39,776 nucleotides of DNA from Bacilli bacterium (GTDB lineage Bacteria > Bacillota_I > Bacilli_A > RF39 > UBA660), in contig JAAWGF010000014.1 in NCBI GenBank assembly GCA_022795155.1, positions 1 through 39,776 on the forward strand, written 5' to 3'. This document shows positions 24,802 through 33,333 of this stretch, piece after piece; positions within the stretch are counted from its first letter, which is position 1; each line of letters opens with the position of its first letter. Both the position numbers and the translations under genes were made by a program. The notes under the pieces are model-generated. The model was not told where the DNA came from. It made no database searches and saw only the letters and a program-made list of their open reading frames with translations.

Positions 24802-25132
24802 ACAAATATTCGAAGTTTTTTGAAATTTTACGTTTTTTATTTTTTTGCCTTATTTTTCAATATTAAATAACTAAATAAAATCAAAAAAATCACTTTTTTG
24901 GATTTTTATTTTTTTACGCAATTCCAACTTTTGCCTTAGTATCCCACAAATTATATTAAATTTGTTATTATTATATTTTTGTTTTTTTCGGCATTTACCA
25001 ATTTTTATAATTTTTGTTTTTGTGATTTTTTTCATTTTTTATTTCCAAATTATGTCACTTATTTTCAAGAACATTAGTTCGTTTAATTCTATTTGTCATT
25101 GGAATTTAATATAATTAATTAAGGTGATTCCT
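24802..25132. other. AT-rich spacer between divergent nrdD and pdaC-like genes
   Basis: About 330 bases with no gene. It contains the far upstream region of the nrd promoter and, near 25110-25115, a TATAAT that may serve the deacetylase gene, though its -35 is poor. T-rich tracts are repeated in similar form (around 24823-24850 and 24900-24920). No strong hairpin, operator or RNA gene is visible. Confidence 0.5.
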
Positions 25133-26416
25133 ATGAAAAAAATAATGCTCATATTTTTCGTCCTACTACTTTGTGCATGCCATAAAAAAAATGAAAATAA
25201 TTATCGTGTAAAAACAATTATTGAAGAAAATACAAATACTATAATTGCTATTAACTATCCCATTACCAATATAAAAAAGTTAAATAAAAAAATACAAAAG
25301 TATATAGATGATACTTATAATAAATTTTTAAAACAATATAATGAAATAACCTTTCTAAACAAAAAACATGAATTAAACATCGATTATACATACTATAGCC
25401 TTGATAATGAATATATATCTATTACCTTATTCAAACATATCAGCTCATCAGATAAAGAATTAATACTAAATGAAATAGTAAACTATAATTACGATATTAA
25501 TAAAAAATCATTAATAACATTTGAAGAAATAGTCACAAGTAACGAAAAATTACAAATCAAAGATTTAATTAAAAACCTACTATTCGAAAAATATGGAAAT
25601 ATTATTGATTTAAATAAAATATCAAATATTAACTATGATAATTTAAAATTTGGTATTAATAGTACTAGTGTATCAATTTATTTTGAAAGTAGTGAAATAA
25701 GTAATAAATATAGCGATATTATGCAAATTGATATCCCCTTATCCCATTTTAGCAAATTGAAAGATTTAATAATAGAAAAAAAAGAGATTCAACTCTCTAT
25801 TAAACCAACTATAAATTATATTGATATTTCAAAGCCAATGATAGCTCTAACCTTTGATGATGGCCCTAGTATATATACAGAAGAAATTCTTGAAACATTA
25901 AACACCTATCATAGTAATGCTACTTTCTTTGTTTTAGGAAATAAAATTGAAGCCCATAGTGGCACAATTATAAAAATGTATCAATATGGAAATGAAATTG
26001 GAAATCACTCTTATAATCATCGTTCACTTACTAAATTATCATTAGAAGAACAAAGAGAACAAATAGAAAAAACACAAGATATAATAAAAAAATACACCGG
26101 TTTTACACCAATATATTTAAGACCGACCTACGGTTCTGTCAATAGTAAACTTAGAAATAATACTAATTTAGACATAGTGTTATGGAATGTTGATACTAAA
26201 GATTGGAAATATAAAGATGTCAACACTATTGTCAATAATACTTTAAGAGATGTAAAGGATGGATCAATCGTGCTTATGCATGATACCCATAAGCGAACTA
26301 GCGAAGCCATTAAAATTTTAATACCCAAGTTAATTGAAAATGGATATCAATTAGTAACAGTTAGTGAATTAAAAGAAGCCCAAAAAATTAAAAATAAAAT
26401 AGATGAAACAAGATAA
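25133..26416 (+). CDS. PdaC-like peptidoglycan/polysaccharide deacetylase lipoprotein
   Basis: Exported NodB-fold deacetylase. ATG 25133 follows AAGGTGA; 427 residues. The signal ends in lipobox LLCAC (acylated Cys about 16). The N-terminal ~200 residues resemble the DUF4163/DUF3298 modules found before NodB domains in PdaC-type enzymes. The NodB domain (about 235-415) has TFDDGP, GNHSYNHRSL (metal His pair), RPTYG in place of the common RPPYG, NVDTKDW, and VLMHDTH. All catalytic residues look present. Probable substrate is cell-wall peptidoglycan, inferred from the family. The next gene starts inside its 3' end. Confidence 0.88.
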   Translation: MKKIMLIFFVLLLCACHKKNENNYRVKTIIEENTNTIIAINYPITNIKKLNKKIQKYIDDTYNKFLKQYNEITFLNKKHELNIDYTYYSLDNEYISITLFKHISSSDKELILNEIVNYNYDINKKSLITFEEIVTSNEKLQIKDLIKNLLFEKYGNIIDLNKISNINYDNLKFGINSTSVSIYFESSEISNKYSDIMQIDIPLSHFSKLKDLIIEKKEIQLSIKPTINYIDISKPMIALTFDDGPSIYTEEILETLNTYHSNATFFVLGNKIEAHSGTIIKMYQYGNEIGNHSYNHRSLTKLSLEEQREQIEKTQDIIKKYTGFTPIYLRPTYGSVNSKLRNNTNLDIVLWNVDTKDWKYKDVNTIVNNTLRDVKDGSIVLMHDTHKRTSEAIKILIPKLIENGYQLVTVSELKEAQKIKNKIDETR

Positions 26417-26807
26417 ATATACAAAAAAAGAAATAGAAGTACTCGATATCCAAATTATCGCCACCATTTTCTTTATTATATCATTAATTATTTCTATTAT
26501 TTTAACTTATGATGAAAAATTAAAACTTATCAATGGTCAAGGAATTTTTAAAAACAAACAGGCTCAACAAATAGCTCTATTTAATAGAATTTTAGTTGTA
26601 ATTTTGGCACTAGCTTTTGTATATGGAAACTATATAACCGAAAAAATAGCTGAAGCAAGAAATAAAAATAATGTTAAATATTTAAAATTGCAATTATTTT
26701 CAGGCGAACTGTCCTTAATTGGTGCTCTCATTGTATTGTATATTGTTTATAAAAATCAAGGTAATGAAAATTTTGGCGTAGCCGATACAGAAAATCCAAT
26801 CTTATAA
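26403..26807 (+). CDS. Small membrane protein of unknown function
   Basis: A 134-residue protein with a basic N-terminus and three membrane helices (about 15-36, 58-78, 98-117). I do not recognise the family. The ATG lies 14 bases inside the 3' end of the deacetylase gene and lacks a clear ribosome site, so translation is probably coupled. It ends in a bidirectional terminator shared with the convergent Big2 gene. Confidence 0.7.
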   Translation: MKQDKYTKKEIEVLDIQIIATIFFIISLIISIILTYDEKLKLINGQGIFKNKQAQQIALFNRILVVILALAFVYGNYITEKIAEARNKNNVKYLKLQLFSGELSLIGALIVLYIVYKNQGNENFGVADTENPIL

Positions 26808-26840
26808 AAAATTGCCAAATTAAACTAATTTAGCAATTTT
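26808..26840. terminator. Bidirectional terminator
   Basis: AAAATTGC pairs with GCAATTTT and, within it, AAATTA pairs with TAATTT around a 3-base loop. The T run is good on the minus strand and shorter on the plus strand. Confidence 0.75.
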
Positions 26841-26844
26841 AATA

Positions 26845-27504
26845 TCAGTTTTCACTAATATTAAAATCAACTTTGATTTTAATATCCGGATTAGACTTAG
26901 CTTGAATTTCGACCATAGTCCTACCTTTACTTAAAGCAGTAACTAAGCCATCTTCAGAAACTGTTAAAAATTTTTCATTTAATGATTTATAAATTAAAGA
27001 TTTATCAACAGTATCACTAGGAACAACTGTTACATTAATTTGATATGTCTCGCCAACTTTAAGATTAACTCTTTCATTTTGAACAAATAAATCTTGGGCA
27101 ATAATTGTATTATTTGATACATCTACCTTGCATTCAGCTTTAAGATCAGTTCCCTGAACGGTAACTACTATAACAGTAGAACCAGAACCCACACCTTTAA
27201 TCTCACCATTTTCGGAAACTATAGCAACACTTTCATCGCTTGATGTATACTTGATAATTTCTTTTCCATTACTAGGAATTAATGTTACTTTTAAAGAAAA
27301 CTTTTCGCCGATATCTAAAGATAATTCCGCCTTATTTAATTTAATATTTTCACTAATTACTTCTGATGGTGTATCAGCATCAACTTTATTATCTTTTTTA
27401 GGTTTATCTGATTTAAAGAAAAACAAATAAACAACTAAGAAAATTAAACAAATAATAATAAAATAAAAACCATACGATAAACCATCCATTATTTTTCGAT
27501 TCAT
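26845..27504 (-). CDS. Membrane-anchored protein with two Big2-type Ig-like domains
   Basis: A 219-residue protein with one N-terminal helix (about 11-30, YFIIICLIFLVVYLFFF) and no cleavage site, so it is anchored with its C-terminus outside. Two Ig-like Big2 repeats follow, about 52-128 and 135-216, each with the phrases L..GE.....V...PS, ....S.DESVA/EKFLTVSE and G.G.T.V. ATG 27504 follows GGAGG. It starts 12 bases after the parE stop codon, the place where parC is usually found. A link to the topoisomerase is not implied. Confidence 0.82.
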   Translation of the reverse strand: MNRKIMDGLSYGFYFIIICLIFLVVYLFFFKSDKPKKDNKVDADTPSEVISENIKLNKAELSLDIGEKFSLKVTLIPSNGKEIIKYTSSDESVAIVSENGEIKGVGSGSTVIVVTVQGTDLKAECKVDVSNNTIIAQDLFVQNERVNLKVGETYQINVTVVPSDTVDKSLIYKSLNEKFLTVSEDGLVTALSKGRTMVEIQAKSNPDIKIKVDFNISEN

Positions 27505-27516
27505 AAATTTCCTCCA

Positions 27517-29421
27517 TTATCCTTGATAACTATCTTCTAAAGTAAATTGAACATTTTCTTCGATCCATTCCTTACGTGGTTCAACCTTATCTCCCATTAA
27601 AATACTAACACGCTTTTCTGCCAAAGCAGCATCAATTATATTAACTTTAATTAAACTTCGGGTTTCAGGATTCATCGTTGTTTCCCATAATTGTTCAGCA
27701 TTCATTTCTCCTAATCCTTTATAGCGTTGTGTTTCAAGTTTTATCTTACTTTTACTTAGAATTTCTTTTCGTTCTTCATCAGTCCAAGCATAATGAATTG
27801 TTTTTCCATTAAACAATTTATATAGTGGTGGCATCGCAATATAAACCTTTCCTGCTTCAATTAAAGGTTTCATATAGCGATAAAAGAACGTTAATAATAA
27901 AATCTGAATATGTGAGCCATCAACATCAGCATCAGACATAATAATAATTTTATCATAATTAGAATCACTTATTTCAAAATCACTACCTACCCCTGCACCA
28001 ACTGTATGAATAATAGTATTAATTTCTTCGTTTTTAAGTATCTCTTCTAATCGTGTTTTTTCGCAATTCAAAACTTTTCCTCTAAGTGGTAAAATAGCCT
28101 GAAACTTACGATCACGCCCTTGTTTTGCCGAGCCACCAGCCGAATCTCCCTCAACTAAAAACAATTCGTTTCTATCAGGGCTTTTCGTTTGAGCTGGTGT
28201 CAACTTGCCGCTTAACAAACGTTCTCTTTTAGATTTATCCTTACCATTCCTAGCTTCATCGCGAGCCTTTCTAGCCGCTTCTCTAACCATTTTACTTTTA
28301 ACCATTTTTTCTAGAATAGAGGTTGCTATAGCTTTATTTTCTTCTAGAAAATATTGTAACCTTTCGACCACCACGCTTTCAACAATTGTACGAGCCTCAG
28401 GAGTACCCAATTTCGCTTTTGTTTGACCCTCAAATTGTAATAGATCTTCCGGAACCTGAAGCGAAATAATAGCGGTTAATCCCTCCCTTGTATCACTACC
28501 TTCTAAATTTTTATCCTTATCTTTTAAATATTTATTAACACGAGCATAATCATTAAAAACTCTTGTTATAGCTGACTTAAACCCAACTTCATGTGTACCC
28601 CCGTCATTAGTTTTAACATTATTAACAAATGAAATAATATTTTCGTTGTAAGAATCGGTATATTGAAAAGCAATTTCCACATTAATTTTATCTTTTGTCG
28701 TATCAAAACTAACAACGCGATGAAGTTCTTTTTTTTCTGCATTCAAATACTCAACAAATGACTTTAAACCATCTTCATATTGATAAACTTCATGTCTTCC
28801 ATCAATTTCATTTGTAATATCAATATTTAAACCTTTAATTAAAAAAGCACATTCTTGCATACGCTCACATATCGTTGTAAAAGAAAAATTGGTCGTTGAA
28901 AAAATCTCATCGTCTGGTTTAAAACGTACTGTTGTCCCTGTTTTACTTGTTTTAGTTAACTGTTTTAAGGGAATAGATAATTTCCCACCATTTTCAAATT
29001 TAATATAATGTTCAAAACCATCACGTTTAATAGTTACTTCCATCCATTTAGATAAAGCATTAACAACACTAGCTCCAACACCATGTAATCCACCAGAAAC
29101 CTTATAACCGCCTGTTTCAAATTTTCCCCCAGCATGTAAAACAGTATAAATGACTTCAGGCGTTGACATCCCACTAGCATGTTTCCCAACAGGTACACCA
29201 CGACCCTCATCACTAACACTCAAACTTCCATCTTGATGCATAACTATTTTTATTTTTTTGCCATAGCCATTAATAACTTCATCAATACAGTTATCCACAA
29301 TTTCCCATACTAAATGATGAAGCCCCCTTTTATCAGTTGACCCTATATACATTCCCGGACGTTTTCTAACTGCTTCAAGTCCCTCTAATATCTTTATCGA
29401 GTTTTCATCATACTTTGCCAC
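27517..29421 (-). CDS. parE: DNA topoisomerase IV subunit B
   Basis: ATPase subunit of the decatenating type II topoisomerase. The start is GTG 29421 (MAKYDENSIKILEGLEAVR) with AAGGTGAT upstream; 635 residues. GHKL ATPase: EIVDNCIDEV, DEGRGVPVG, GGLHGVGASVVNAL; transducer with QTKAKLGTPEAR; Toprim with VEGDSAGGSAKQGRDR and MSDADVDGSHIQ; C-terminal MNAEQLWETTMNPETR. These fit ParE of Bacilli better than GyrB. parC is not adjacent in this window, which is unusual for the group. The probable promoter has a 13-base T tract between -35 and -10. Confidence 0.93.
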   Translation of the reverse strand: MAKYDENSIKILEGLEAVRKRPGMYIGSTDKRGLHHLVWEIVDNCIDEVINGYGKKIKIVMHQDGSLSVSDEGRGVPVGKHASGMSTPEVIYTVLHAGGKFETGGYKVSGGLHGVGASVVNALSKWMEVTIKRDGFEHYIKFENGGKLSIPLKQLTKTSKTGTTVRFKPDDEIFSTTNFSFTTICERMQECAFLIKGLNIDITNEIDGRHEVYQYEDGLKSFVEYLNAEKKELHRVVSFDTTKDKINVEIAFQYTDSYNENIISFVNNVKTNDGGTHEVGFKSAITRVFNDYARVNKYLKDKDKNLEGSDTREGLTAIISLQVPEDLLQFEGQTKAKLGTPEARTIVESVVVERLQYFLEENKAIATSILEKMVKSKMVREAARKARDEARNGKDKSKRERLLSGKLTPAQTKSPDRNELFLVEGDSAGGSAKQGRDRKFQAILPLRGKVLNCEKTRLEEILKNEEINTIIHTVGAGVGSDFEISDSNYDKIIIMSDADVDGSHIQILLLTFFYRYMKPLIEAGKVYIAMPPLYKLFNGKTIHYAWTDEERKEILSKSKIKLETQRYKGLGEMNAEQLWETTMNPETRSLIKVNIIDAALAEKRVSILMGDKVEPRKEWIEENVQFTLEDSYQG

Positions 29422-29437
29422 TTTAATCACCTTAAAA

Positions 29438-29466
29438 ATTATACCAAAAAAAAAAAAATTACGCAA
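29438..29466 (-). promoter_or_regulatory. parE promoter with a homopolymer spacer
   Basis: TTGCGT, 17 bases, TATAAT on the minus strand, with TGG before the -10 (extended -10). Thirteen of the 17 spacer bases are an unbroken T tract (A on plus, 29446-29458). Confidence 0.6.
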
Positions 29467-29483
29467 ATGCTATAATTTTTAAT

Positions 29484-29708
29484 TTAATTTTGTAATTTAC
29501 TTTTAATTTTAAAAATAAGCTCTTCTTCATTTTCAGCTATAACTGGAACATGATTCACAATAGCAAATGCTTTTGTTTGACCTATACCACAAAAATTTTG
29601 ACATCCAACAATAATTTCAGCATTATCATCAATCTCTTTTAATTTTGGAATTAGTGAATCAATATTCATAGCTTTACATTTATTACAAATACGAAATTGA
29701 TTAGACAT
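29484..29708 (-). CDS. DUF1450 (YuzB-like) protein
   Basis: A 74-residue protein of the DUF1450/YuzB kind, a small thioredoxin-like fold with four conserved Cys. ATG 29708 follows AAGGAG; a GTG nine bases upstream overlaps that site and is rejected. Cys are CNKCK near the start and GCQNFCG in the middle, followed by FAIVNHVPVIAENEEEL, which matches the family pattern (short strand, then Glu-rich helix). It overlaps the pduL stop by a few bases, so it is co-translated with pduL. An Fe-S or redox role is possible but unproven. Confidence 0.75.
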   Translation of the reverse strand: MSNQFRICNKCKAMNIDSLIPKLKEIDDNAEIIVGCQNFCGIGQTKAFAIVNHVPVIAENEEELIFKIKSKLQN

Positions 29709-30291
29709 TTTTATCACTCCTTATAATTTTCCCTATATCCCCTTGTTTAACTAAATGGGCATTAGCATCATCCGTATCAATATGCATTTCGAAAAAATAA
29801 TTATCACTAACCTTAAGCGACACATTTTTTAAAATACCACCTTTTAAGCCATCAACTAAAACATCGACATATTTAACACCATCTAAATTGTATTTTTTAA
29901 TATCAGAATTAGTTAAATGAATATGGCGTGTTGCAATAATACAACCCTCATTTAAATCTATACTTCCCTTTGGACCAATTAATTTTATGCCCTCACTATT
30001 TAAAATATCACCGGATTCACGAATAGGTGGATTTATCCCTAACTTAAACGCATCAGTTGTAGAAATTTCGACTTGTGTATAGCTTCTAAAAGGACCTAAT
30101 ACTCTAACATTAGGTATTTCATCTTTTGAAGTTTTAATCGTTAATTTAGAAGTACTAGCAAATTCACCAGGTTGCGTTAAATCGCTACTTTTTTCTAAAT
30201 AAGCATTTTCACCAAAAAGAATTTTAAAGTCACCCTCTTTTAAATGAACATGCCTATTTGATACACCTATTCTTACATCTATATTATTCAT
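29701..30291 (-). CDS. pduL: Phosphate propanoyltransferase (PduL-type phosphotransacylase)
   Basis: Transfers acyl groups between CoA and phosphate (acetyl- or propanoyl-phosphate). 196 residues with all PduL signatures: GVSNRHVHL, QPGEFAS, RVLGPFRSYTQVEIS, PPIRESGDI, IATRHIHL and HIDTDDANA; the His residues bind zinc. No N-terminal encapsulation peptide is present and no microcompartment genes are near, so it is likely the cytoplasmic housekeeping phosphotransacetylase of fermentation. ATG 30291 follows GGTGAT. It overlaps the DUF1450 gene. Confidence 0.93.
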   Translation of the reverse strand: MNNIDVRIGVSNRHVHLKEGDFKILFGENAYLEKSSDLTQPGEFASTSKLTIKTSKDEIPNVRVLGPFRSYTQVEISTTDAFKLGINPPIRESGDILNSEGIKLIGPKGSIDLNEGCIIATRHIHLTNSDIKKYNLDGVKYVDVLVDGLKGGILKNVSLKVSDNYFFEMHIDTDDANAHLVKQGDIGKIIRSDKNV

Positions 30292-30325
30292 ATTTTATCA
30301 CCATAACAATTATATCCAAAAATAG

Positions 30326-30351
30326 CAAAAAAAGCTATAAAAAAATTAGCT
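30326..30351 (-). terminator. Terminator after the MBL hydrolase gene
   Basis: On the minus strand AGCTA pairs with TAGCT around a 9-base T-rich loop and is followed by seven T; it overlaps the MBL stop codon. Confidence 0.6.
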
Positions 30352-30891
30352 ATTTACATTATCAAACCAAAGATTATTTATTTTTTCTATTCCTAATTTT
30401 GTTGCATTACCATGTCCTGGATAAATCAAAATGTCATCATCATATTTCTTTATTATATCAATACTTTTTAGCATTTCACTATAGTTTCCTGTTGGCAAAT
30501 CTGTTCTTCCAATACTATTTTCAAAGACAAAATCTCCAACAAACATCACTTTATCTTTTTCAAAATAATAAGTAATTGAATCATCAGTATGACCCTTCGT
30601 ATATATAATTTTAAATTTAAAAGAGCCTATTTTATATTCTTTCTCTTCAACATTATTATATTCATATGTTTTATATGTTTTAAATTTACCATTATCGTTT
30701 AATAAATCTAAAGCCCCTATATGATCAAAATGGCGATGTGTTAAAAGAACTCCCAAAATCTTTTTGTTAGAAACAAATTCCATAATTTTTTCATATTCAT
30801 CACCAGGATCAATAACTAAGCAATCATTTCCAATTGATAAAATATAACAGTTAGTTTGATAATCACCTACAACAACCCTTTCAACTATCAT
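30346..30891 (-). CDS. MBL-fold metallo-hydrolase (glyoxalase II-like)
   Basis: A 181-residue metallo-beta-lactamase-fold hydrolase of the short YqgX/GloB-like group. Metal motifs: THRHFDH, then TKGHTDDS, VGDFVF and YPGHG, which make a two-metal site. The substrate cannot be read from the sequence; short family members hydrolyse thioesters such as S-lactoylglutathione analogues. Its ATG overlaps the stop of the 96-aa gene (TAATG), with AGAGG upstream, so it is translationally coupled within the rnhB unit. Confidence 0.87.
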   Translation of the reverse strand: MIVERVVVGDYQTNCYILSIGNDCLVIDPGDEYEKIMEFVSNKKILGVLLTHRHFDHIGALDLLNDNGKFKTYKTYEYNNVEEKEYKIGSFKFKIIYTKGHTDDSITYYFEKDKVMFVGDFVFENSIGRTDLPTGNYSEMLKSIDIIKKYDDDILIYPGHGNATKLGIEKINNLWFDNVNS

Positions 30892-31181
30892 TAAATACCT
30901 CTTTTTATATTACGCATTGCTTCAATATGATTAAATTGTCTTTCTGTATTCGTTTGATTATTTTGTTTAACCGGTTGAGCTTGAATTTCTTTTCTATCTT
31001 TCTCTGGACCATACATATTAATATTTAATTGATCTTTTAATTTAATTCGAGCCATACGTACTTCATCAACACTGCGAGCTCCATTTCTTTCATTAAATCG
31101 CCTCATATCAATTGAACGAGTAGTACTCTTAGATTCACCTGTAAATAGTTTTCGATTATTAAAATTTGAACCAAAATTCAT
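30891..31181 (-). CDS. Hydrophilic protein of unknown function
   Basis: A 96-residue, Asn-, Arg- and Gln-rich protein with no membrane segment and little sign of a compact fold. It overlaps rnhB by four bases (ATGA) and the MBL gene by one base, so it is a real member of this operon. A repeated SxDxRRFNERNGARSVDEVRM-like charged stretch lies at about 20-45. I do not recognise it. Confidence 0.65.
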   Translation of the reverse strand: MNFGSNFNNRKLFTGESKSTTRSIDMRRFNERNGARSVDEVRMARIKLKDQLNINMYGPEKDRKEIQAQPVKQNNQTNTERQFNHIEAMRNIKRGI

Positions 31182-31804
31182 TTTATTTCCTCCATAACTT
31201 TTTTTACTGGACCATAAGTCTTCCTATAACCATCAATAATACCATATTTATTTATAGCTTCAATATGTTTTTTTGTAGGATATCCTTTATGGGAAGCAAA
31301 ACCATACTTAGGATATTTTTTATCTAAATCATACATCATCCTATCACGTGTTACTTTAGCAACTACACTAGCAGCCGCAATACTAATACTTTTAGCATCA
31401 CCCTTTATAATCGATGTACTTGGAATATCTAAATCAGGTAAAGGCATCGCATCAACCAACGCATATTCTAAAGGAATTTGTTCTCTTACTTTTTTTATAG
31501 CTATCATCATTGCTTTACGACTAGCTTCATATATGTTAATTTTGTCAATTTCAGCAGGTGTTACTGAACCAATGCCATAAGCAATACAATTGTTAATTAT
31601 ATAATCATAAAATAAATCACGTTTTTTTTCACTTAACTTTTTTGAATCTGTTAAACCTTCTAAAACAAAAGACGAAGGTAAAACAACACAAGCAGCTACA
31701 ACATCACCTATTAAAGGTCCACGACCAACTTCATCAACACCACCAATAAACTTTATACCACTACTATATAATTCATTTTCATATTTATATAAGTCATTAC
31801 TCAT
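31178..31804 (-). CDS. rnhB: Ribonuclease HII
   Basis: Removes RNA from RNA-DNA hybrids and single ribonucleotides from DNA. ATG 31804 is chosen because GGTGA lies just upstream; an in-frame ATG at 31816 overlaps that site. 208 residues. Active-site acids are seen in GVDEVGRGPLIGDVV, LTDSKKLS, LVDAMP and the region AAASVVAKVTRDR. First gene of the unit rnhB, 96-aa protein, MBL hydrolase. Confidence 0.96.
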   Translation of the reverse strand: MSNDLYKYENELYSSGIKFIGGVDEVGRGPLIGDVVAACVVLPSSFVLEGLTDSKKLSEKKRDLFYDYIINNCIAYGIGSVTPAEIDKINIYEASRKAMMIAIKKVREQIPLEYALVDAMPLPDLDIPSTSIIKGDAKSISIAAASVVAKVTRDRMMYDLDKKYPKYGFASHKGYPTKKHIEAINKYGIIDGYRKTYGPVKKVMEEIK

Positions 31805-31820
31805 CGTATTCACCATTTTT

Positions 31821-31850
31821 ATTATACCATGTTGGTAGAAATGAATGCAA
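31821..31850 (-). promoter_or_regulatory. rnhB promoter
   Basis: TTGCAT, 18 bases, TGG-TATAAT (extended -10) on the minus strand, just ahead of the rnhB ribosome site. Confidence 0.7.
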
Positions 31851-31851
31851 A

Positions 31852-31886
31852 TAAAAAGATATAATTAGTATTATCCCTAATATATC
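31852..31886 (-). terminator. Terminator of the capA-LRR unit
   Basis: On the minus strand GATATATTAG pairs with CTAAT-TATATC (one bulged base) around an 8-base loop, followed by TTTTTA. Confidence 0.55.
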
Positions 31887-31933
31887 ATTTATATGTTTTA
31901 AGTTTAATCAATATGATAAAACTCTCTATTGAA

Positions 31934-33313
31934 TTATTTTTGCTTCCTTTTCTTAATTAATGAAATACCCTTTTGTTCTATTTGTTGTTGTTCATTAAAA
32001 GTTAGCATATCTCCATTACGCCACATCCGATTATTATCATCTATATAATCATAATTTTCATTTAATGGCACTCCTATAATCATATCATTAGCATGACTAG
32101 TTTGTAAGTTGCTTTCTTCGTTTAATGATATATCATTCATATTTACTTCCTTTTTAGAACTACTAAACAATTCATCTGTCAAAGCTTTCATCTCATCATT
32201 AGTAGTTTGAATTCCATCTATTGGATTTGTTTCTTGCATATCTGATGTAAAAAATTCGGAAGCTCTTTCACCAAAAGTTGCTAAAAAATCTTCAATATTT
32301 TTAAGGATGTTCTGCAAATATGCTTTTTGCACATTTAATTTTTTAATTTTTAATTCCTTTCTCTTTAAAGGATAAGACCAATCAGCATATTCCAAATTAT
32401 CATACACATTCTTTATTTTTGATTGCCTAGGTTTGTCTTTATTATTAATATATGATGTAATTCTAAAATAGCCATTTCTACCTTCAAAATAATACTCACC
32501 ATATTTACCATTAGATAATTCAGATAATGACTTAATATTTAAAGAAAAGGCAGCATTTACTACATTTTGTTTCTTATCCTTACCCAAATATTTAATAGAC
32601 TGTGATTTAAAAAATAAATCAAGAACTTCAATATTAGCACATGATACTTCCTTAAGTTTTTCCATAGGAACATCATCCCCAATATATTTTAAACTATCAG
32701 GCAAATACAAATTTTCTACATATCCATTACTAAAGGCATTATTGCCAATTTCTATAAGACCCTCATTAAAATTAAGTTCTACCAATGTTCGAGAATTATT
32801 GCTAAACGCATTATCACCAATCTTTTTTAAGCTCGAACAAAAATCAATTTTTCTTAATTTTTTTAAATATTCAAACGCACCGTCACCTATTGACTCAATT
32901 CCCTCTTCAAGTTTTATACATGATATAGATGTTCCTCTAAAACAACATTTAGGTATATTTTTTAAATGATGTCCAAATTTTACTTCTTGTAAAAGGTTAC
33001 AATCTTCAAATGCACTATCACCTAAATATTCTAAAGAATCCGGCAAATAAGACATTCTTATTTTGGTATCGTAAAAAGCACAATCCCCAATTTCTATAAG
33101 ACCCTCATTAAAATTAATCATTTCAAGTGAGCTATTCTGAAAAGCATTATTTCCAATTTTCTTTAAGGTTGATGGGCAATTAACTATTTCTACATATTTA
33201 TTATCTCTTAAACAACCATTAGCAATAATTTCGACACCATTGGGGATTGTTAAAACACCATTCACTACATCTTGCTCGCTAATACTAACTAGCATATTAT
33301 TTAATATCCGCAT
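31934..33313 (-). CDS. Leucine-rich repeat protein (BspA/LRR_5 type), apparently intracellular
   Basis: A 459-residue protein. ATG 33313 follows AAAGGAG. Residues ~15-210 are about eight LRR_5 units of the pattern L..IG..AF....L..I.., the type common in BspA-like surface proteins. Unlike those, it has no signal peptide, lipobox or anchor. The C-terminal ~250 residues are charged and include a basic helical stretch (KRKELKIKKLNVQKAYLQ), ending in KKRKQK. Two repeat units share an identical 31-base DNA stretch. It follows the CapA-like gene by 20 bases. Function unknown. Confidence 0.82.
   Translation of the reverse strand: MRILNNMLVSISEQDVVNGVLTIPNGVEIIANGCLRDNKYVEIVNCPSTLKKIGNNAFQNSSLEMINFNEGLIEIGDCAFYDTKIRMSYLPDSLEYLGDSAFEDCNLLQEVKFGHHLKNIPKCCFRGTSISCIKLEEGIESIGDGAFEYLKKLRKIDFCSSLKKIGDNAFSNNSRTLVELNFNEGLIEIGNNAFSNGYVENLYLPDSLKYIGDDVPMEKLKEVSCANIEVLDLFFKSQSIKYLGKDKKQNVVNAAFSLNIKSLSELSNGKYGEYYFEGRNGYFRITSYINNKDKPRQSKIKNVYDNLEYADWSYPLKRKELKIKKLNVQKAYLQNILKNIEDFLATFGERASEFFTSDMQETNPIDGIQTTNDEMKALTDELFSSSKKEVNMNDISLNEESNLQTSHANDMIIGVPLNENYDYIDDNNRMWRNGDMLTFNEQQQIEQKGISLIKKRKQK
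32745..32775. repeat. 31-base direct repeat, copy 1
   Basis: Identical to 33087-33117; both encode the LRR phrase FNEGLIEIG inside the leucine-rich repeat gene. Confidence 0.85.
33087..33117. repeat. 31-base direct repeat, copy 2
   Basis: Identical to 32745-32775, about 342 bases away within the same gene. Confidence 0.85.
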
Positions 33314-33333
33314 AAGTGCATCTCCTTTTATTG

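Noticed and set aside
24802-25080. Possible NrdR operators or an upstream RNA element before nrdD
   Set aside because: Repeated T/A tracts are present, but no paired boxes matching the NrdR pattern and no stable hairpin were found.
27517-29421. gyrB instead of parE
   Set aside because: The start region and the C-terminal segments (QTKAKLGTPEAR, MNAEQLWETTMNPETR) fit ParE of Bacilli better; a phylogeny would settle it.
32745-33117. CRISPR-like array
   Set aside because: Only two copies of the repeat, 342 bases apart and inside a coding leucine-rich repeat region.
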